Part shown: piece by piece, positions 39,040-49,760 of the stretch | How the letters are laid out: the number at the start of each line of letters is the position of its first letter | How positions within the stretch are numbered: position 1 is the stretch's first letter | Assembly: GCF_019649055.1 (NCBI RefSeq) | Contig: NW_026570257.1 | Span: 434,001-498,000 of the forward strand | DNA from: Paramacrobiotus metropolitanus | Taxonomy: Eukaryota; Tardigrada; Eutardigrada; Parachela; Macrobiotidae | Direction of reading: 5' to 3' | Length of the DNA: 64,000 nucleotides | Notes under the pieces: model-generated | The model's input: only the letters and a program-made list of their open reading frames with translations | Told to the model about the DNA's origin: nothing | Database searches by the model: none | Program-made: the position numbers and the translations under genes

Positions 39040-41198
39040 TGATGAATTTTGTGTTAAGGCGAATACGCACCCTCGATCTACTTACTTGTTGGCGAGTTAC
39101 TCTGAAAAAACACCTTGCAGTTTTGAACAGCATTTTTTGCTAATGCGGTTTGTGGATAAATCTGCGTTTGCACGTTGCCTAGTTAAGATTATCTGATTGC
39201 TTACTCTGATAAAATGGAGAAGAAAATGAATTGTGCTAGGATAGAACTGCATTCTTATAGAACGAGCAAGCGTCAGAACTGAATATGAGCCACGAATTGT
39301 TTCAAACATTTCCACCTGATAGAAGATCCAGCGGAAAAAAACAGCATTCTTTAAGACACTGCACAAAATTTTCCTGTCGCGCAAAGCAGGGTTAAGCAGT
39401 AGCTTTACTGTATTATTATTTTAACGTGTTTTGTTTATAAAAAACAATTACAATATCTGTGAGTGTCAATTTTAAATTTGATAATGAATTTATTACCTAC
39501 AAACACCAACTACACCATTATCTAAATATTAAATCCCACATCAACCCTTAACGATAAGTAAAATACTAGTACGTGTACCTACACTTTACAGAGCTTTTTA
39601 TCCATGAACTGCCCAGTAAAGTAAAGACTTAAAAAGTATTTGTCTTGGAATATGACAGACGCCTTTAACCTATGCGCATAGTAGTCATACAGCTTAGTTT
39701 TTACAGTCCAGTCATAATAAAGGCAGGCATAATGAAAACATAGATATATTCAATCGACCGAAATTACCGGACAAGATTCCTACATAGCAACTACCGTTGC
39801 GAAGTGTATAATAAGCCGGTATCAGCTTGTCCGGTAATTTCTGACGAATCAGTACAGCGAAGTATACAAATTCACGGGTTATGGTAGATAATTTAATGAG
39901 ATTAATAGTAACTGCCTGGCGGAAGGTGGCTAGAAAACAGCGCATTGGGGGCCATTTGGGGCAACCCGGTAAACGTAATGAAGTGACCAGCGCAAACTCC
40001 CCGATACCTGTACCTTTACGTAGGAATTTACCGTACAAGCTGGTACACATAAGTGACTCCTTTCTCCTTGCTGTCTGAAAGTTGCTGAGGAGCTTTGCAA
40101 ATAAATTTTCCTCTCCTCGTTTCTCCAGATGTATGATTAATAGTTTCGCTTCTTATTTTTTTCTCACTCCTTGTACCAAATCCTTGTAAGTAATAGTGCG
40201 GTACCGAAATTAAATTTAAAGAATTATTATCTCAAGTGCCTTTATTAATTGCGCTTCCCCTTTTCGAGACCCGTACAACCGGTACTGATGGCACCCTCGC
40301 TGTAATGCTAGACAGTAACCCTGACCTGAAAAAAATTTTGTTCTTACACCTGGAAGCATATGAAAAAATTTTGTACTGCATGTGCATGTCATGAACGGTT
40401 GTAGCGCATGTGAAGCTGAAGGGAGCGACCCATACAATGTACGCCGCAACGTACGCCGTTACACTGCAAGAAATTTCCTCGATTGCAGGCTTAAGGCTTA
40501 TCCGCCCACCGAACGGGTACGGCATTTCCAACTTCGCCGAAAATGTAAAATAACTTAGTCGTACTCCATCATCACACACATTTAATTATCACACGCAAGC
40601 ATTCATGTAGCTACAGTTATATATCTGCAGAATGCCACAAAATCATTGATTTTGTGATTTCCGGACCACAGATTTATTGATTGTAAACTCGCAGCACATG
40701 CTGGATTCAGCTGGAATGCTTTTATTGATAACCTTTTGCAAAACATAGCGCAAACAGCAAAGGTCGTCACGGGGGCTGGTCTGCACGTTGACAAACCAGC
40801 ATTAAAAGCTCATTACCAAAATGCGAACTAATTAATGTTAGCGCTGATGTCAATGTGTAATAACAGATAACGCACATATTCAAACATTTGGCAAGTCATT
40901 CCCTTCCTTCGCTCGACGATTACAAGCGATTAAACAATCACTGACGGTTGCCGGTTTGTATCTCCTTGAGGAACACGTTTATTCATCTGCACGTGTATTT
41001 GCTGGCAAGCTATATATATGACAAGACAAGACCCTACATTACCGGGGTTTCTCTCTAACGCGGATACTCTGTATTCCTGGGTAATAACTTACTCCTTTAT
41101 AGGTTATGGTAACCTAAATTACATATAATCATATATACACGGTAACCAAATTGTATATGCACGCGCGGGATTCTACCGCATCCACGATTTGTTTAGAA
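39040..41198. other. Intergenic, no gene seen
   Basis: AT-rich. The only notable structure is a perfect 16-bp inverted repeat (listed separately). Short frames on both strands have no recognisable content. Confidence 0.5.
39760..39841. repeat. Perfect 16-bp inverted repeat with 50-bp spacer
   Basis: GAAATTACCGGACAAG at 39760-39775 is the exact reverse complement of 39826-39841. The spacer is not self-complementary. No target duplication is evident, so a transposon origin is not supported; an RNA hairpin or protein-binding site is possible. Confidence 0.6.
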
Positions 41199-41206
41199 TA
41201 TATAAA
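41199..41206 (+). promoter_or_regulatory. TATA box candidate for the small secreted-protein gene
   Basis: TATATAAA lies 162 bp upstream of the ATG at 41368, a plausible distance with a 5' UTR of about 130 nt. Confidence 0.4.
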
Positions 41207-41367
41207 CTACTGCAAAGTAGATTTCCGAACCTTGAGATTTTTATTCAAAGCCTGGTGCACTAACAGCACTAACGCAGTGAAGTGCAGTTTGCGTTTTTCA
41301 TTCGCTATTACTTTTTGAAAAGAACTTTGCTCTTGAGAGCTTTAATCCAACGCGTGCACTTATAATC

Positions 41368-41766
41368 ATGCTTGTGGTGGAAAATTTTTGTATAATTTTA
41401 TTATTAATACTGACAAGCAGAAGAGTGACTGTGTCTTCCGTCCCTCTGTTTCTTCAGCGTGGCCTTCTGGCGCGGGATAACAGAGCAGCTGAACGGTTAC
41501 CGTTAGACAATTGGATACAACCAGCTACTTTATCTAATACTACGACGCATGGCGACCGCCACGAAGGCGTGCAGCATCGTTTGAAAAAACACCGGATGGC
41601 TGCCGGCAAACGACCCCCTGGATTACTCCGGAAACCGAATCGTTTCGGGAACTTCGTTATTGCTCTTTGCAGCACAAGCAGCCGCAAGTGCTATCGTGGA
41701 TGGGACAAGATCGCGCCATCGAAGGAAAAAATGGACCGGGAAGAGGGCAACTGGTTTCTCGGCTAA
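41368..41766 (+). CDS. Small secreted basic protein (132 aa), unknown family
   Basis: ATG 41368. A hydrophobic signal peptide (FCIILLLILT core) is followed by a basic mature region with dibasic sites (LKKHRMAAGKRP) and, near the C-terminus, a CX6C loop (CSTSSRKC), the only two cysteines after the signal peptide. It ends MDREEGNWFLG. The duplicated block at 60930-61116 keeps the last 15 codons and the stop with mostly the same residues (SKEKMSREEGNWFLG), although the rest of that copy is lost. The layout suggests a processed peptide or cysteine-loop hormone, but no family is recognised. It may contain a further 5' exon. Confidence 0.5.
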   Translation: MLVVENFCIILLLILTSRRVTVSSVPLFLQRGLLARDNRAAERLPLDNWIQPATLSNTTTHGDRHEGVQHRLKKHRMAAGKRPPGLLRKPNRFGNFVIALCSTSSRKCYRGWDKIAPSKEKMDREEGNWFLG

Positions 41767-44619
41767 TAATATCACAAACCCACTTTATTATGTCGATGTT
41801 TATATCGGTTTTCGAGTTTGAGATGATGCTTGCTGTTACAACCTAGTTGCATTTCTGCTACAATAAGGCCTTTGTTTGCAACGAATCATCTTGGAGATCT
41901 GCATTCGATCTTACGGGAACTGATAAACAGTTACTAGGGAGAATCATTATCATAGCACATACTGCCACATAGTCTGTATATATAGGTACCAGCTACGGTG
42001 GCGGCATATTCAGACGGCTGCGGAAACATCTCGAATAAAACTGCACGGCAGCGTTTTCCAGTAAAGCGGAATCAGCATTTTATGTTACCGCATATGATAC
42101 ATGTATTTTAAGTGATAATAACAATACTATTAATGAATTAATGTCTTTGTGCAACGGAGCGATGCCCCTGTGCTGCAATGGACAACGAAATACAAAGCTA
42201 GAGGAAAGAAAATGTGAAAGCAAAACAACTTTAGTGGATAAAATTATAACACCCGTAATAATTAGCCAAGGAAAACAACTAATAAAGGACATTAATGTGT
42301 GTACGCTACACGGTAAAACTAAAAGAACAGCAACAAAGCAAAACGTAAATACAAAGTATTATCAATATGGCTCCACAGCTGCGAAGGTATTGTGGATTAA
42401 CATCTGATCTGATTTCGGAAAGTGTTCGATTTCCTTACCAGTTTTTACTATTTTCATCACTTAACATTGACTATGATTTCTTGTTTCAAGCAAATTTTCT
42501 TGATTTCCTGCCAAATCAGTATTGAATATCGAGTTTCCGTGCACGCAGTCAAATTCCGAAACGTTGCGGTTATCTGTAGATTACCGTTACACAGTCAAGG
42601 CCCATAGTTTAGCGGTGTATTCAAGCATTAAAAATTGTGTTTTTGAGAGGAAAAAGTCCTATCTCATCCGTACAGTAACTTATGTTTGATAGCTTATGTT
42701 CTGCTCCGTGACAAGCAATCCGGTTCTTCTTACGCTCTGCTGTCCTCTTACGATTGTTAATGGGATATAGCCACTAACCGCGATTACTATCAGTCGATCG
42801 ATGATTTGTCTCGCACTGCGTCCCTTCTTTGTTTTGTCAATGATTTCCGAAGATAAGCAATAACGCTAATGGTTTGTTGATTCTGAAGCGTCAAAAAAGA
42901 ATTTAGCATAATGAAAAAGAGACCAATAGCTGTGCAACTCCGTTTAATAATAATTTTTCAATCCACTCTACATAACATGTATTCTGTATAATTTCATTCG
43001 CGAGCATTTTTGCCCTTCAAAAATGCCCACACCGTGAGCCGTGAACACTAATAGTACATAATTTTCCGGCTATAGTCGTATAAACAATGACTGTGGTACG
43101 AGTACATTCTACATACGTGTACATACTACAAACGGACACTTCGTTGAAATTGCGAGTACACGGTCCGCGGAGCTCGGTGGCACAAGCGGCAAAAACTCAC
43201 AAACGAAACCACTGCCGTTTTTACGGTCCGCGTATTCGTTTTGACTTGTTGTCTGTGAAACTATCGGAGTGCTGAGCGAGTCGCCAAAGGAATTTTTAAA
43301 GTTTTGAGAATTCGTGAGAATATCATTCTATTCTAGTTCGTTTTTGAAAAAGAGTTTTTCAGTATTGCAGCCGGTGCTCGTAGTAATCATGGGGTGGGTA
43401 TTGGCACTTTGTTACTTGTGAACCCGCATTATTCACGTTTAAATTCTTGTGAAAATCATATGAGAAGTGCGACAGAAAATTTGAGCGTTTGCGGATACAG
43501 AGGACAGGTCCACGGCGCGGCGGCATGTGCAAAATCGAGGGCGCAGCTGATGACCTAAGCGGTCCGAGTTTCCGATATCTCCATATCCGCCAGCCTGTTC
43601 GTGTTTAATCCATACTTCTTATTGAAAGACAGAACAGTTGCGAAACATGATGTGTCACCATGCAGAATGGGTGGGTGTTTCAAAAAACAACATGAGAAAA
43701 ATGAGCGCACTTGTGGAAACTAACTTATCGTCAGCACTACAGATCAGTAAAAAGTGAGATTTAGGAAAGACCGGACTTAGGAACGAAAACGATTAAGCAT
43801 TACAAGTCGGGCACAGTTTTGAAATCGGTAAGTGTAACAAGCTCTTTTGGTAATAAAATTAATAATAACTTTGAAGTTTTGAACACTTGCGTAAATTGAA
43901 CACTTGGCGTGCACTGAAAGCTTTTTAAGGAACCGGCGCTTCTCGTAAACTGTAAGACAGGGAGCACCCCGCGAATTCTGAACACCTTTAGAATTAATTG
44001 TAACGGATCTATTTAACTCCTCTTGGAAACGAACAGAGCAAATTAAATGGTTTTGAGAGCGAAAAAATACAGAGAAATCATTTAACCGGCTGGAAATTCG
44101 CTAGTCACTCGTTCGGAAACAAGTTTAACACTGCACAATTCAGATTTATTAGACGCAAAGAGAACTTGTAATAAGCTTGTTAACGGCGGTCCCCTTGGGG
44201 GCGGTCTTCTGTTATTCCCCAGGAGCGGCTCAAACATGCACACCGGCAGGACTTTATTAGCTCATTAATGATGAAAATTGTAAAAATTTTGTAAGGTTAC
44301 CACCAAATTACTTACTGTTTATGTAAATCAAGCTGTCCGTAGAAGTTTCGTTACAGGGTATGTTTACAAAAAAAACAGCACCAGCAGCGTGCGGTATGCA
44401 TGTGCCACCGCTTTTATACACGAGCTGTTTACATTCATTTTGTTTACACTCATTTGTCTGTTGTACAGGCAAATAATTTTTGAGGCAACTTTTGCAGACG
44501 GTTTCCACTAACCGGATGTTTTGCATCATCAGCTGTAATGCGAAACTCATTAACCTTTTGCGCCAACTGCAGCTCCAGGGTATCCACTAAGCTGTATCAT
44601 GCATGATCGATGAATCAGC
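41767..44619. other. Intergenic; flanks of a segmental duplication
   Basis: About 41700-41906 aligns with about 60930-61116, and about 44230-44619 aligns with about 61780-62140, so this is unit 1 of a tandem duplication whose unit 2 lies right of element 3. The intervening 42.0-44.2 kb has no counterpart. Short frames (42141-42407, 43087-43275) have no recognisable content. Confidence 0.5.
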
Positions 44620-44623
44620 GTAC

Positions 44624-44930
44624 TGAAAGGATGGCTGATTTGAGCGACACGTTTGTACGTGAGCGAGAATCGGGATCGGAAATGCAACCAAATGAGATCG
44701 AATAAAATCGTATTTTATTAGATCGTAAACCAAAACACCAATCATCAGTGAAAAGACAAGACAGAAAAACACCGAAGTGAAAATCTAGAGATCTTTCACT
44801 GAGGCCAAAAACATCGTAATGAATCGGTGGAATCCGATGAATGGAGATCGCTGCACAAGAGCGGCTCGGCAGCTCCGAATCGGCGGTCCAATCCGAGACC
44901 GACATGAGCTCAGAGCCGAACGCTCTGGCA
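44624..44930 (-). repeat. Element 3 3' LTR (307 bp)
   Basis: Same length and apparently same sequence as 58813-59119, TG...CA ended. AATAAAAT-CGT-ATTTTATT (44701-44719) places an AATAAA on either strand inside a perfect hairpin. CAGAGC-CGAAC-GCTCTG (44911-44927) lies at the transcript-5' end. In coding orientation the preceding sequence is CCCCACCCGTGGCA, not a purine tract. Confidence 0.95.
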
Positions 44931-45341
44931 TGCCACGGGTGGGGACACGGAGGTCCTCCGACGTCTATCGGATCCGTATCGGCATCGGGGGATGACTCGC
45001 TGGTTAATGGCGATTTTAACATGAATAAGCAAATCGTAAAAACACAATTCCGATCCTAGAGATCATCGTTAGTGAGAAACAAAAGTCAAATGCGCATTTA
45101 TCACACGATTAGAAAATCGTTAGCAAAAATCACAACGTAAGACGATCGTCAAAATCGTTAACACAAACAATCGTTATCAAAATGCATTTTTAAATGCCTA
45201 ATAAATCGGAACAATAATGAAAACTTTATTCCACTGGGCGTAAAATGGATTCCGGGAGGAGACTTACAGTTTCACGGGGCGATTATCGTTAAACTGTCGT
45301 GGTTGACCGTTTCATCACTGCGCATCGTATTCATCACATCA
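44931..45341 (-). other. Element 3 3' untranslated region
   Basis: No ORF. AT-rich with repeated ATCG/CGTTA words and short palindromes (CGGAGGTCCTCCG near 44959, GACGATCGTC near 45141). Confidence 0.5.
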
Positions 45342-45728
45342 CTACTTCTCATCATCTTTCGCTTTCTTCGTTTCATCGTCCGGCTTCTTTTTATCCGGTT
45401 TCTTGTCATCGGTTCTCATCACCAACCCAACCGCTGCCAAATTCAGCTGTTCCATGTCTTCAAGCGATGGACACACGGGTAAGTTGTTCACACTTCCGAC
45501 ACTGCTCTGGTCAGGCGCATTAGCGGGCGCCGACGTGTCCATTTTCTCATCGTTACCGTGCGGCTTTTCATTCTGTCCCTTCTCTTTATCGTTCGAATCG
45601 GTTTCCATTTCGGTAAGTTTCTGGAAATTCGGGACGTAAACATCGCGCCGCATATTCCTTCGCCCTTTCGGTTTATCCTCCCCGGAATCTGACTCTTCAC
45701 TGACTGACTTTTTCGTTCGTCGAGATCC
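45342..45728 (-). CDS. Possible readthrough extension of element 3 post-pol ORF
   Basis: In frame with the 724-codon ORF across its TAG (45731-45729). The sequence stays charged and protein-like for about 128 codons to a stop at 45342: an acidic/Ser stretch, MRRDVYVPNFQKLTEMETD (ATG at 45653), and a Lys/Asp-rich end. It could be a readthrough domain, a separate small ORF, or a tail cut off by a nonsense mutation. Confidence 0.4.
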   Translation of the reverse strand, partial: GSRRTKKSVSEESDSGEDKPKGRRNMRRDVYVPNFQKLTEMETDSNDKEKGQNEKPHGNDEKMDTSAPANAPDQSSVGSVNNLPVCPSLEDMEQLNLAAVGLVMRTDDKKPDKKKPDDETKKAKDDEK

Positions 45729-47903
45729 CTAACCGCCTTTACGGCGATTGCGATTCGGGGAATCCATGCCGCCAGTATGACGACTTCGATATGGGGAATC
45801 CAAGCCGCGGGATTTGCGACTACGATTTGGGTTATCCAGACCGTCTGAATGACGATCACGATTCGGGACATTTCCACAACCGCCTGATTGACGGAGACGA
45901 TTCGGGTCATTTCCACAACCACCGGGATGGTGGAGACGATGCGGGACATCTCCATAACCACCTGATTGGTAGAGACGATTTCCACGTTTATCGGATCCTT
46001 CCTCACGTCGTGTTCTTTTACTGCCTTCGGACAAATCCTCTAGCTCGCGATCCAATGTTTCTGCTGTTGTTGATGATCGCTTTCTGTTCCAGGGCTTCCC
46101 TTTTTCCCTTTCCTCGATCATTTTCAGGTGATCCTCAATACAGTCCGTACATTCCAAGTCGTATCGTGTAACATCGGGATCTGGAAGAGTTCCTTCAATT
46201 AGTCGCCGCAGGGAAGTTGCTACATCAATCATTCGCTGGGGGCGTCCGATTCGATCTGCCAGGTAAGACAATTCCGGCACTTCCGGGTCGTAATGATGCA
46301 GCTTGTTGTGGCTGTCGTAATGGCCAAGGATTGCTGCCAACGTACGTCGTAACCATATCTTCGGTTTTGCCCGGTAAGTCGTCGAATGATCGTTTCCACG
46401 TTCTGGAGTTGGCCAAAGATCGGGATTTCTGAGTTTGAACTTATCCATTGCGCGCACCAATCCAACAATTACACGGCACGCGTACAGGTACATCGCCGGG
46501 TTAGCATTTTCGTGAAGGAACTGTGCAGCGAAGGCTTCGGCGTCGGGCATCGGTCGCATCGCGAACTGGAACAATTCCTCGTAATTTGGATGTTGAATCG
46601 GTTCAGTGATCCCAATTAATCGTAAGGCACTTCGCAATCCGTTCGCACGTCGAGCTGAATATCGTCGCGTTGCGTCTCCTTCTCGTGGGCGCAGCTGGCT
46701 GGTATTCTGTAAATTCGCATATGCCGCTTCGAACTCAACTTCCCGCAGGAATCGATGGGCATCCATTACCAATCGCTCGATGGATTCGTGGACGCTTGCG
46801 TAAGAGTGTTCAGGAACATCCAACATATCCATAATCAAATTCGTCGGTGTCTGATAATCGTTGAAGTCAAAATATATGCCCGAATCTGAAGCTTGTCCGG
46901 ACAGTTTCGGTTTTAGCGTTTCAAAATCGGTTCCGCGATCTTTTCGGATATTTCCAAAGGCGACGGGGCGTCGATTTCCTTCCGGACCACGGCTTCCACT
47001 CGGACGGTTTCTATCCACCACAGGTTTATCTCGATCATGGTAAGTACGGCGCGGAAACTGTGGCGTATTTATCAAACGTTGAACTTCGGGATCTTTCATC
47101 GGATCATTGAAGAATGGATCGTCGTACTCTTCTTGCAGCGGTCTCATCGGACGCGGTCCCGCATTATTAATCACTCGAACTCGTTGAAATGGGCGCTGAA
47201 GTTCTTCTTGTGTCGGCGGTAGAATAGGTTTCCGGTGTTCACGTTGATGTTGTCTGGTTTGTTCGTCTCGATTCTTAACCGCATCCAGGACATCGTTGAG
47301 ATTCATGGCTCGGGTGTGCACTTCGCCACATTCATGAGCCCGTCCATATTCGTCGACTCCCGTAATCATATATCGCATATTCGGTGGACGCTCTCGTGAA
47401 TTTCCACTGGACGCACTCGGTGGTTCGTTCGATCGCTGGAGTCTTTCTCGTTCGATCCGTTCCTGTTCTCGTCGTTCGCCCAATTCTCGATCCGCAAGAT
47501 CTGCCTGCTCGCGCTCGCGCTGCTCCTCCCGATTCCGCGGTGGCATCAAAACCTCTGGCGGTGCGGGCGCGTTTATCCAATTTCCGTTGCGTTGGTCGAT
47601 ATTCTCCTGTGCTGCACGCACGATCGCTCTGTGGCTGGTCATCAGGTAATGATGATTCCAATTTTGTCGATTCAACAGGTGGATGTAGCAGCTGAGATTC
47701 CCTTCAAACACCACCTCGTTTCGCCACACTTGGAATGGATCCAGCAACTCGGGGATATTCTCCGTAATGTGTCGATGACATCGGCGTCGTGGCCAGTTTG
47801 TTCTGCAGTCTGGGCAGATCCGAGAATGTCCTTCCCACTGCTCTTCTTCCGTCGGTTGACGTCGAGCCACTGTTACTGTAATGAACATTATCAACATAAA
47901 CAC
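45729..47903 (-). CDS. Element 3 post-pol ORF (724 aa), ORF3 family
   Basis: Begins with a short hydrophobic segment (FMLIMFITVTVA) and a Cys/His cluster (CPDCRTNWPRRRCHRH) that may bind zinc; an acceptor-like TTCATTACAG lies just inside, so the start could be formed by splicing. A charged Arg/Glu/Gln-rich region (about 130-350) is followed by a helical domain containing WLRRTLAAILGHYDSHNKLH, which resembles the element 2 ORF3b block. The last 80 residues are six imperfect 12-13-residue repeats (NRLRQSGGCGNVP-like). No membrane span in the body, so not an envelope. Ends at TAG. Function unknown. Confidence 0.7.
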   Translation of the reverse strand: MFMLIMFITVTVARRQPTEEEQWEGHSRICPDCRTNWPRRRCHRHITENIPELLDPFQVWRNEVVFEGNLSCYIHLLNRQNWNHHYLMTSHRAIVRAAQENIDQRNGNWINAPAPPEVLMPPRNREEQREREQADLADRELGERREQERIERERLQRSNEPPSASSGNSRERPPNMRYMITGVDEYGRAHECGEVHTRAMNLNDVLDAVKNRDEQTRQHQREHRKPILPPTQEELQRPFQRVRVINNAGPRPMRPLQEEYDDPFFNDPMKDPEVQRLINTPQFPRRTYHDRDKPVVDRNRPSGSRGPEGNRRPVAFGNIRKDRGTDFETLKPKLSGQASDSGIYFDFNDYQTPTNLIMDMLDVPEHSYASVHESIERLVMDAHRFLREVEFEAAYANLQNTSQLRPREGDATRRYSARRANGLRSALRLIGITEPIQHPNYEELFQFAMRPMPDAEAFAAQFLHENANPAMYLYACRVIVGLVRAMDKFKLRNPDLWPTPERGNDHSTTYRAKPKIWLRRTLAAILGHYDSHNKLHHYDPEVPELSYLADRIGRPQRMIDVATSLRRLIEGTLPDPDVTRYDLECTDCIEDHLKMIEEREKGKPWNRKRSSTTAETLDRELEDLSEGSKRTRREEGSDKRGNRLYQSGGYGDVPHRLHHPGGCGNDPNRLRQSGGCGNVPNRDRHSDGLDNPNRSRKSRGLDSPYRSRHTGGMDSPNRNRRKGG

Positions 47904-48265
47904 ATGTTATTAATCGACTGTTTCCTTATCGGAGGAATCGGAAATCGATATGACAATCGGATCGATAATTATGCAGGTTAATCTCCACCATGAAAGGATT
48001 TCTTCGTGAAATCACCACCATGAGCGGTTAGTATGCGAATCGACGGAATTTAAATCAACAAATTTCCGAAATTAAATTAAACACCACCATGAACCACAAT
48101 CGATGTTGTAGTTCACGTCGACAATCAAACAAATTCATTAGTATTATTATTTTTCTCGATTTCTGCCATAAAATTTAATTAAACAAATCGATGCAATTAC
48201 AAAATCGATACTCGAATCAATTCGGAAATCACACCACAAAAACAAATCGATTAGTTTCCAACACG
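47904..48265 (-). other. Spacer between element 3 ORFs
   Basis: About 360 bp, AT-rich, without an ORF. Contains two spaced copies of CACCATGA-like words near 47990-48090, similar to the word at the LTR/primer-site border; significance unknown. Confidence 0.4.
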
Positions 48266-49678
48266 TTATTTGCGCTGCTGCGCCGGCGACTGTTGTGCCG
48301 GCGACGGCGGCACCAACTGATAACACACATTGTGCATCGCATCGAGGGTCATGACCAGCGCTTTCTGGCTGGCCATTAATCGAACAGTTTCTGAGATCGT
48401 CGCTTCCGCGCTCGTCGGTAAATTAGGATCTACCGCTTTTAAGTTCCGATAGATTTCCTTCACTGTCGCACCACCTGGCTTATTCAAATGTCGGATCATC
48501 GCAACGATGTTAGTCTGCCAAGTGTGCTTAGTGTGATCGCTCGGTCGACTTGGCACCATGTACTTTGCAACGCCATCTTCGAACCCTACCAGCACTTTCG
48601 AGTTCTCAGACAGCGTATCCATAATCCGCTGCGTTACTTTAATATCGGTGACCAATCGACGCCTAACAAATTCGGCATGTATCATTTCCGCTGAGAATCG
48701 CGTCATCGTTTTATCGTCACGCAAAAACTGACAAATCTGATCGGGTGACGGTACATTTTCTTCCACTAATCGTATATTAACTGCCTGTGATCGACTGCTG
48801 CTTGTCGGCTGCACCATTTCAGGAACAACAGGTGTTTCTGGCAGCGGGACAAAGCGCATATTCGGTACCGGAATCATCGATACTTTTGGTGCTATCGGTT
48901 TAGGAGGCGTCAAGACTGACGCGCTCGGCGACGGAATCACATCCTGAATCTTAACTTCCGGGATAATCTCAATCGATTCCGCAGTGCTCGATCTAATTCG
49001 CTTCATACGAGGGACTGGCACGATTTTAGCTGGCGATCGACGCGGGTCTGCAAAATTCAGTCTGCCACGACCACGTGATCGTCGAGCCGTCTGCGGTTTA
49101 CGCGTTTGACTCGGCGATTTACTCGAGACACTCGTTTCGCTTCGCTTCGCTGCCTGTACTAGTTCGAGCATCGATGGCGATATTAAACCTTTCTCTGCCA
49201 GCACGCCATAATCTGTATCATTCGATTTTTGTTCATCGACAATCGTCAATCTGAAAGTTCCGCTGCCTTCTGAGGATGGTTCATCTGTCTGTTCGATGCC
49301 GCCTTCGGGAATTTCTGGTCGACTTTCGACGGGAGCCACCGGCGGTAGCTGTACTGAATTATCGACTGCGGAAATCGCACCTGACTCAAATTGCTGCACG
49401 TCGTTGCCTGAGTCAATCGGTTTCATCGTTCCAAGTTTCTTACTTCTTCGATGTATGTAAATTCTCGAGAGATCCGTCTGTTGTTCGGCCGACTGCATTC
49501 CTGCAGTTTGCGTCCCAACCGATCGATCACTACTTCGTTCTGACTCGATTTGTGCTCGCAGGCCTTCCTCAAAATTCCTCCGCTGAGCCTGATCGAATGA
49601 GACGACTGGGAACAGTGCTTGTCTCATTGGAAATTGTCCGATACTCCGCCTGAATGGGTTCACATTTCGGCGATCCAT
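48266..49678 (-). CDS. Element 3 ORF with two winged-helix-like repeats (470 aa)
   Basis: Natural ATG at 49678 (MDRRNVNPFRR); the frame is open 18 bp further. The N-terminal 200 residues are Ser/Glu/Pro-rich. A basic Arg/Gly patch (RRSRGRGRLNF), AT-hook-like, is followed by a Pro/Val-rich linker. The C-terminal 150 residues contain two successive units with the same pattern of helices and a final strand pair: FSAEMIHAEFVRR ... RIMDTLSENSKVLVGF ... KYMV, and ATVKEIYRNLKAV ... ISETVRLMASQKALVM ... CYQLV. This is the layout of winged-helix domains; the assignment is from pattern only. It lies 64 bp after pol. A DNA- or chromatin-binding role is inference. Confidence 0.6.
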   Translation of the reverse strand: MDRRNVNPFRRSIGQFPMRQALFPVVSFDQAQRRNFEEGLRAQIESERSSDRSVGTQTAGMQSAEQQTDLSRIYIHRRSKKLGTMKPIDSGNDVQQFESGAISAVDNSVQLPPVAPVESRPEIPEGGIEQTDEPSSEGSGTFRLTIVDEQKSNDTDYGVLAEKGLISPSMLELVQAAKRSETSVSSKSPSQTRKPQTARRSRGRGRLNFADPRRSPAKIVPVPRMKRIRSSTAESIEIIPEVKIQDVIPSPSASVLTPPKPIAPKVSMIPVPNMRFVPLPETPVVPEMVQPTSSSRSQAVNIRLVEENVPSPDQICQFLRDDKTMTRFSAEMIHAEFVRRRLVTDIKVTQRIMDTLSENSKVLVGFEDGVAKYMVPSRPSDHTKHTWQTNIVAMIRHLNKPGGATVKEIYRNLKAVDPNLPTSAEATISETVRLMASQKALVMTLDAMHNVCYQLVPPSPAQQSPAQQRK

Positions 49679-49760
49679 GACTAAAATATAGCGCACACAA
49701 TACTATGCGGTAATGCATGCACACACACTTTAGTCACAGTATCTACGTCGCTACATCGAT

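Noticed and set aside
44160-44240. tRNA-like or structured RNA near GGCGGTCCCCTTGGGGGCGG
   Set aside because: Could not be folded by eye into a cloverleaf; only a short GC palindrome.
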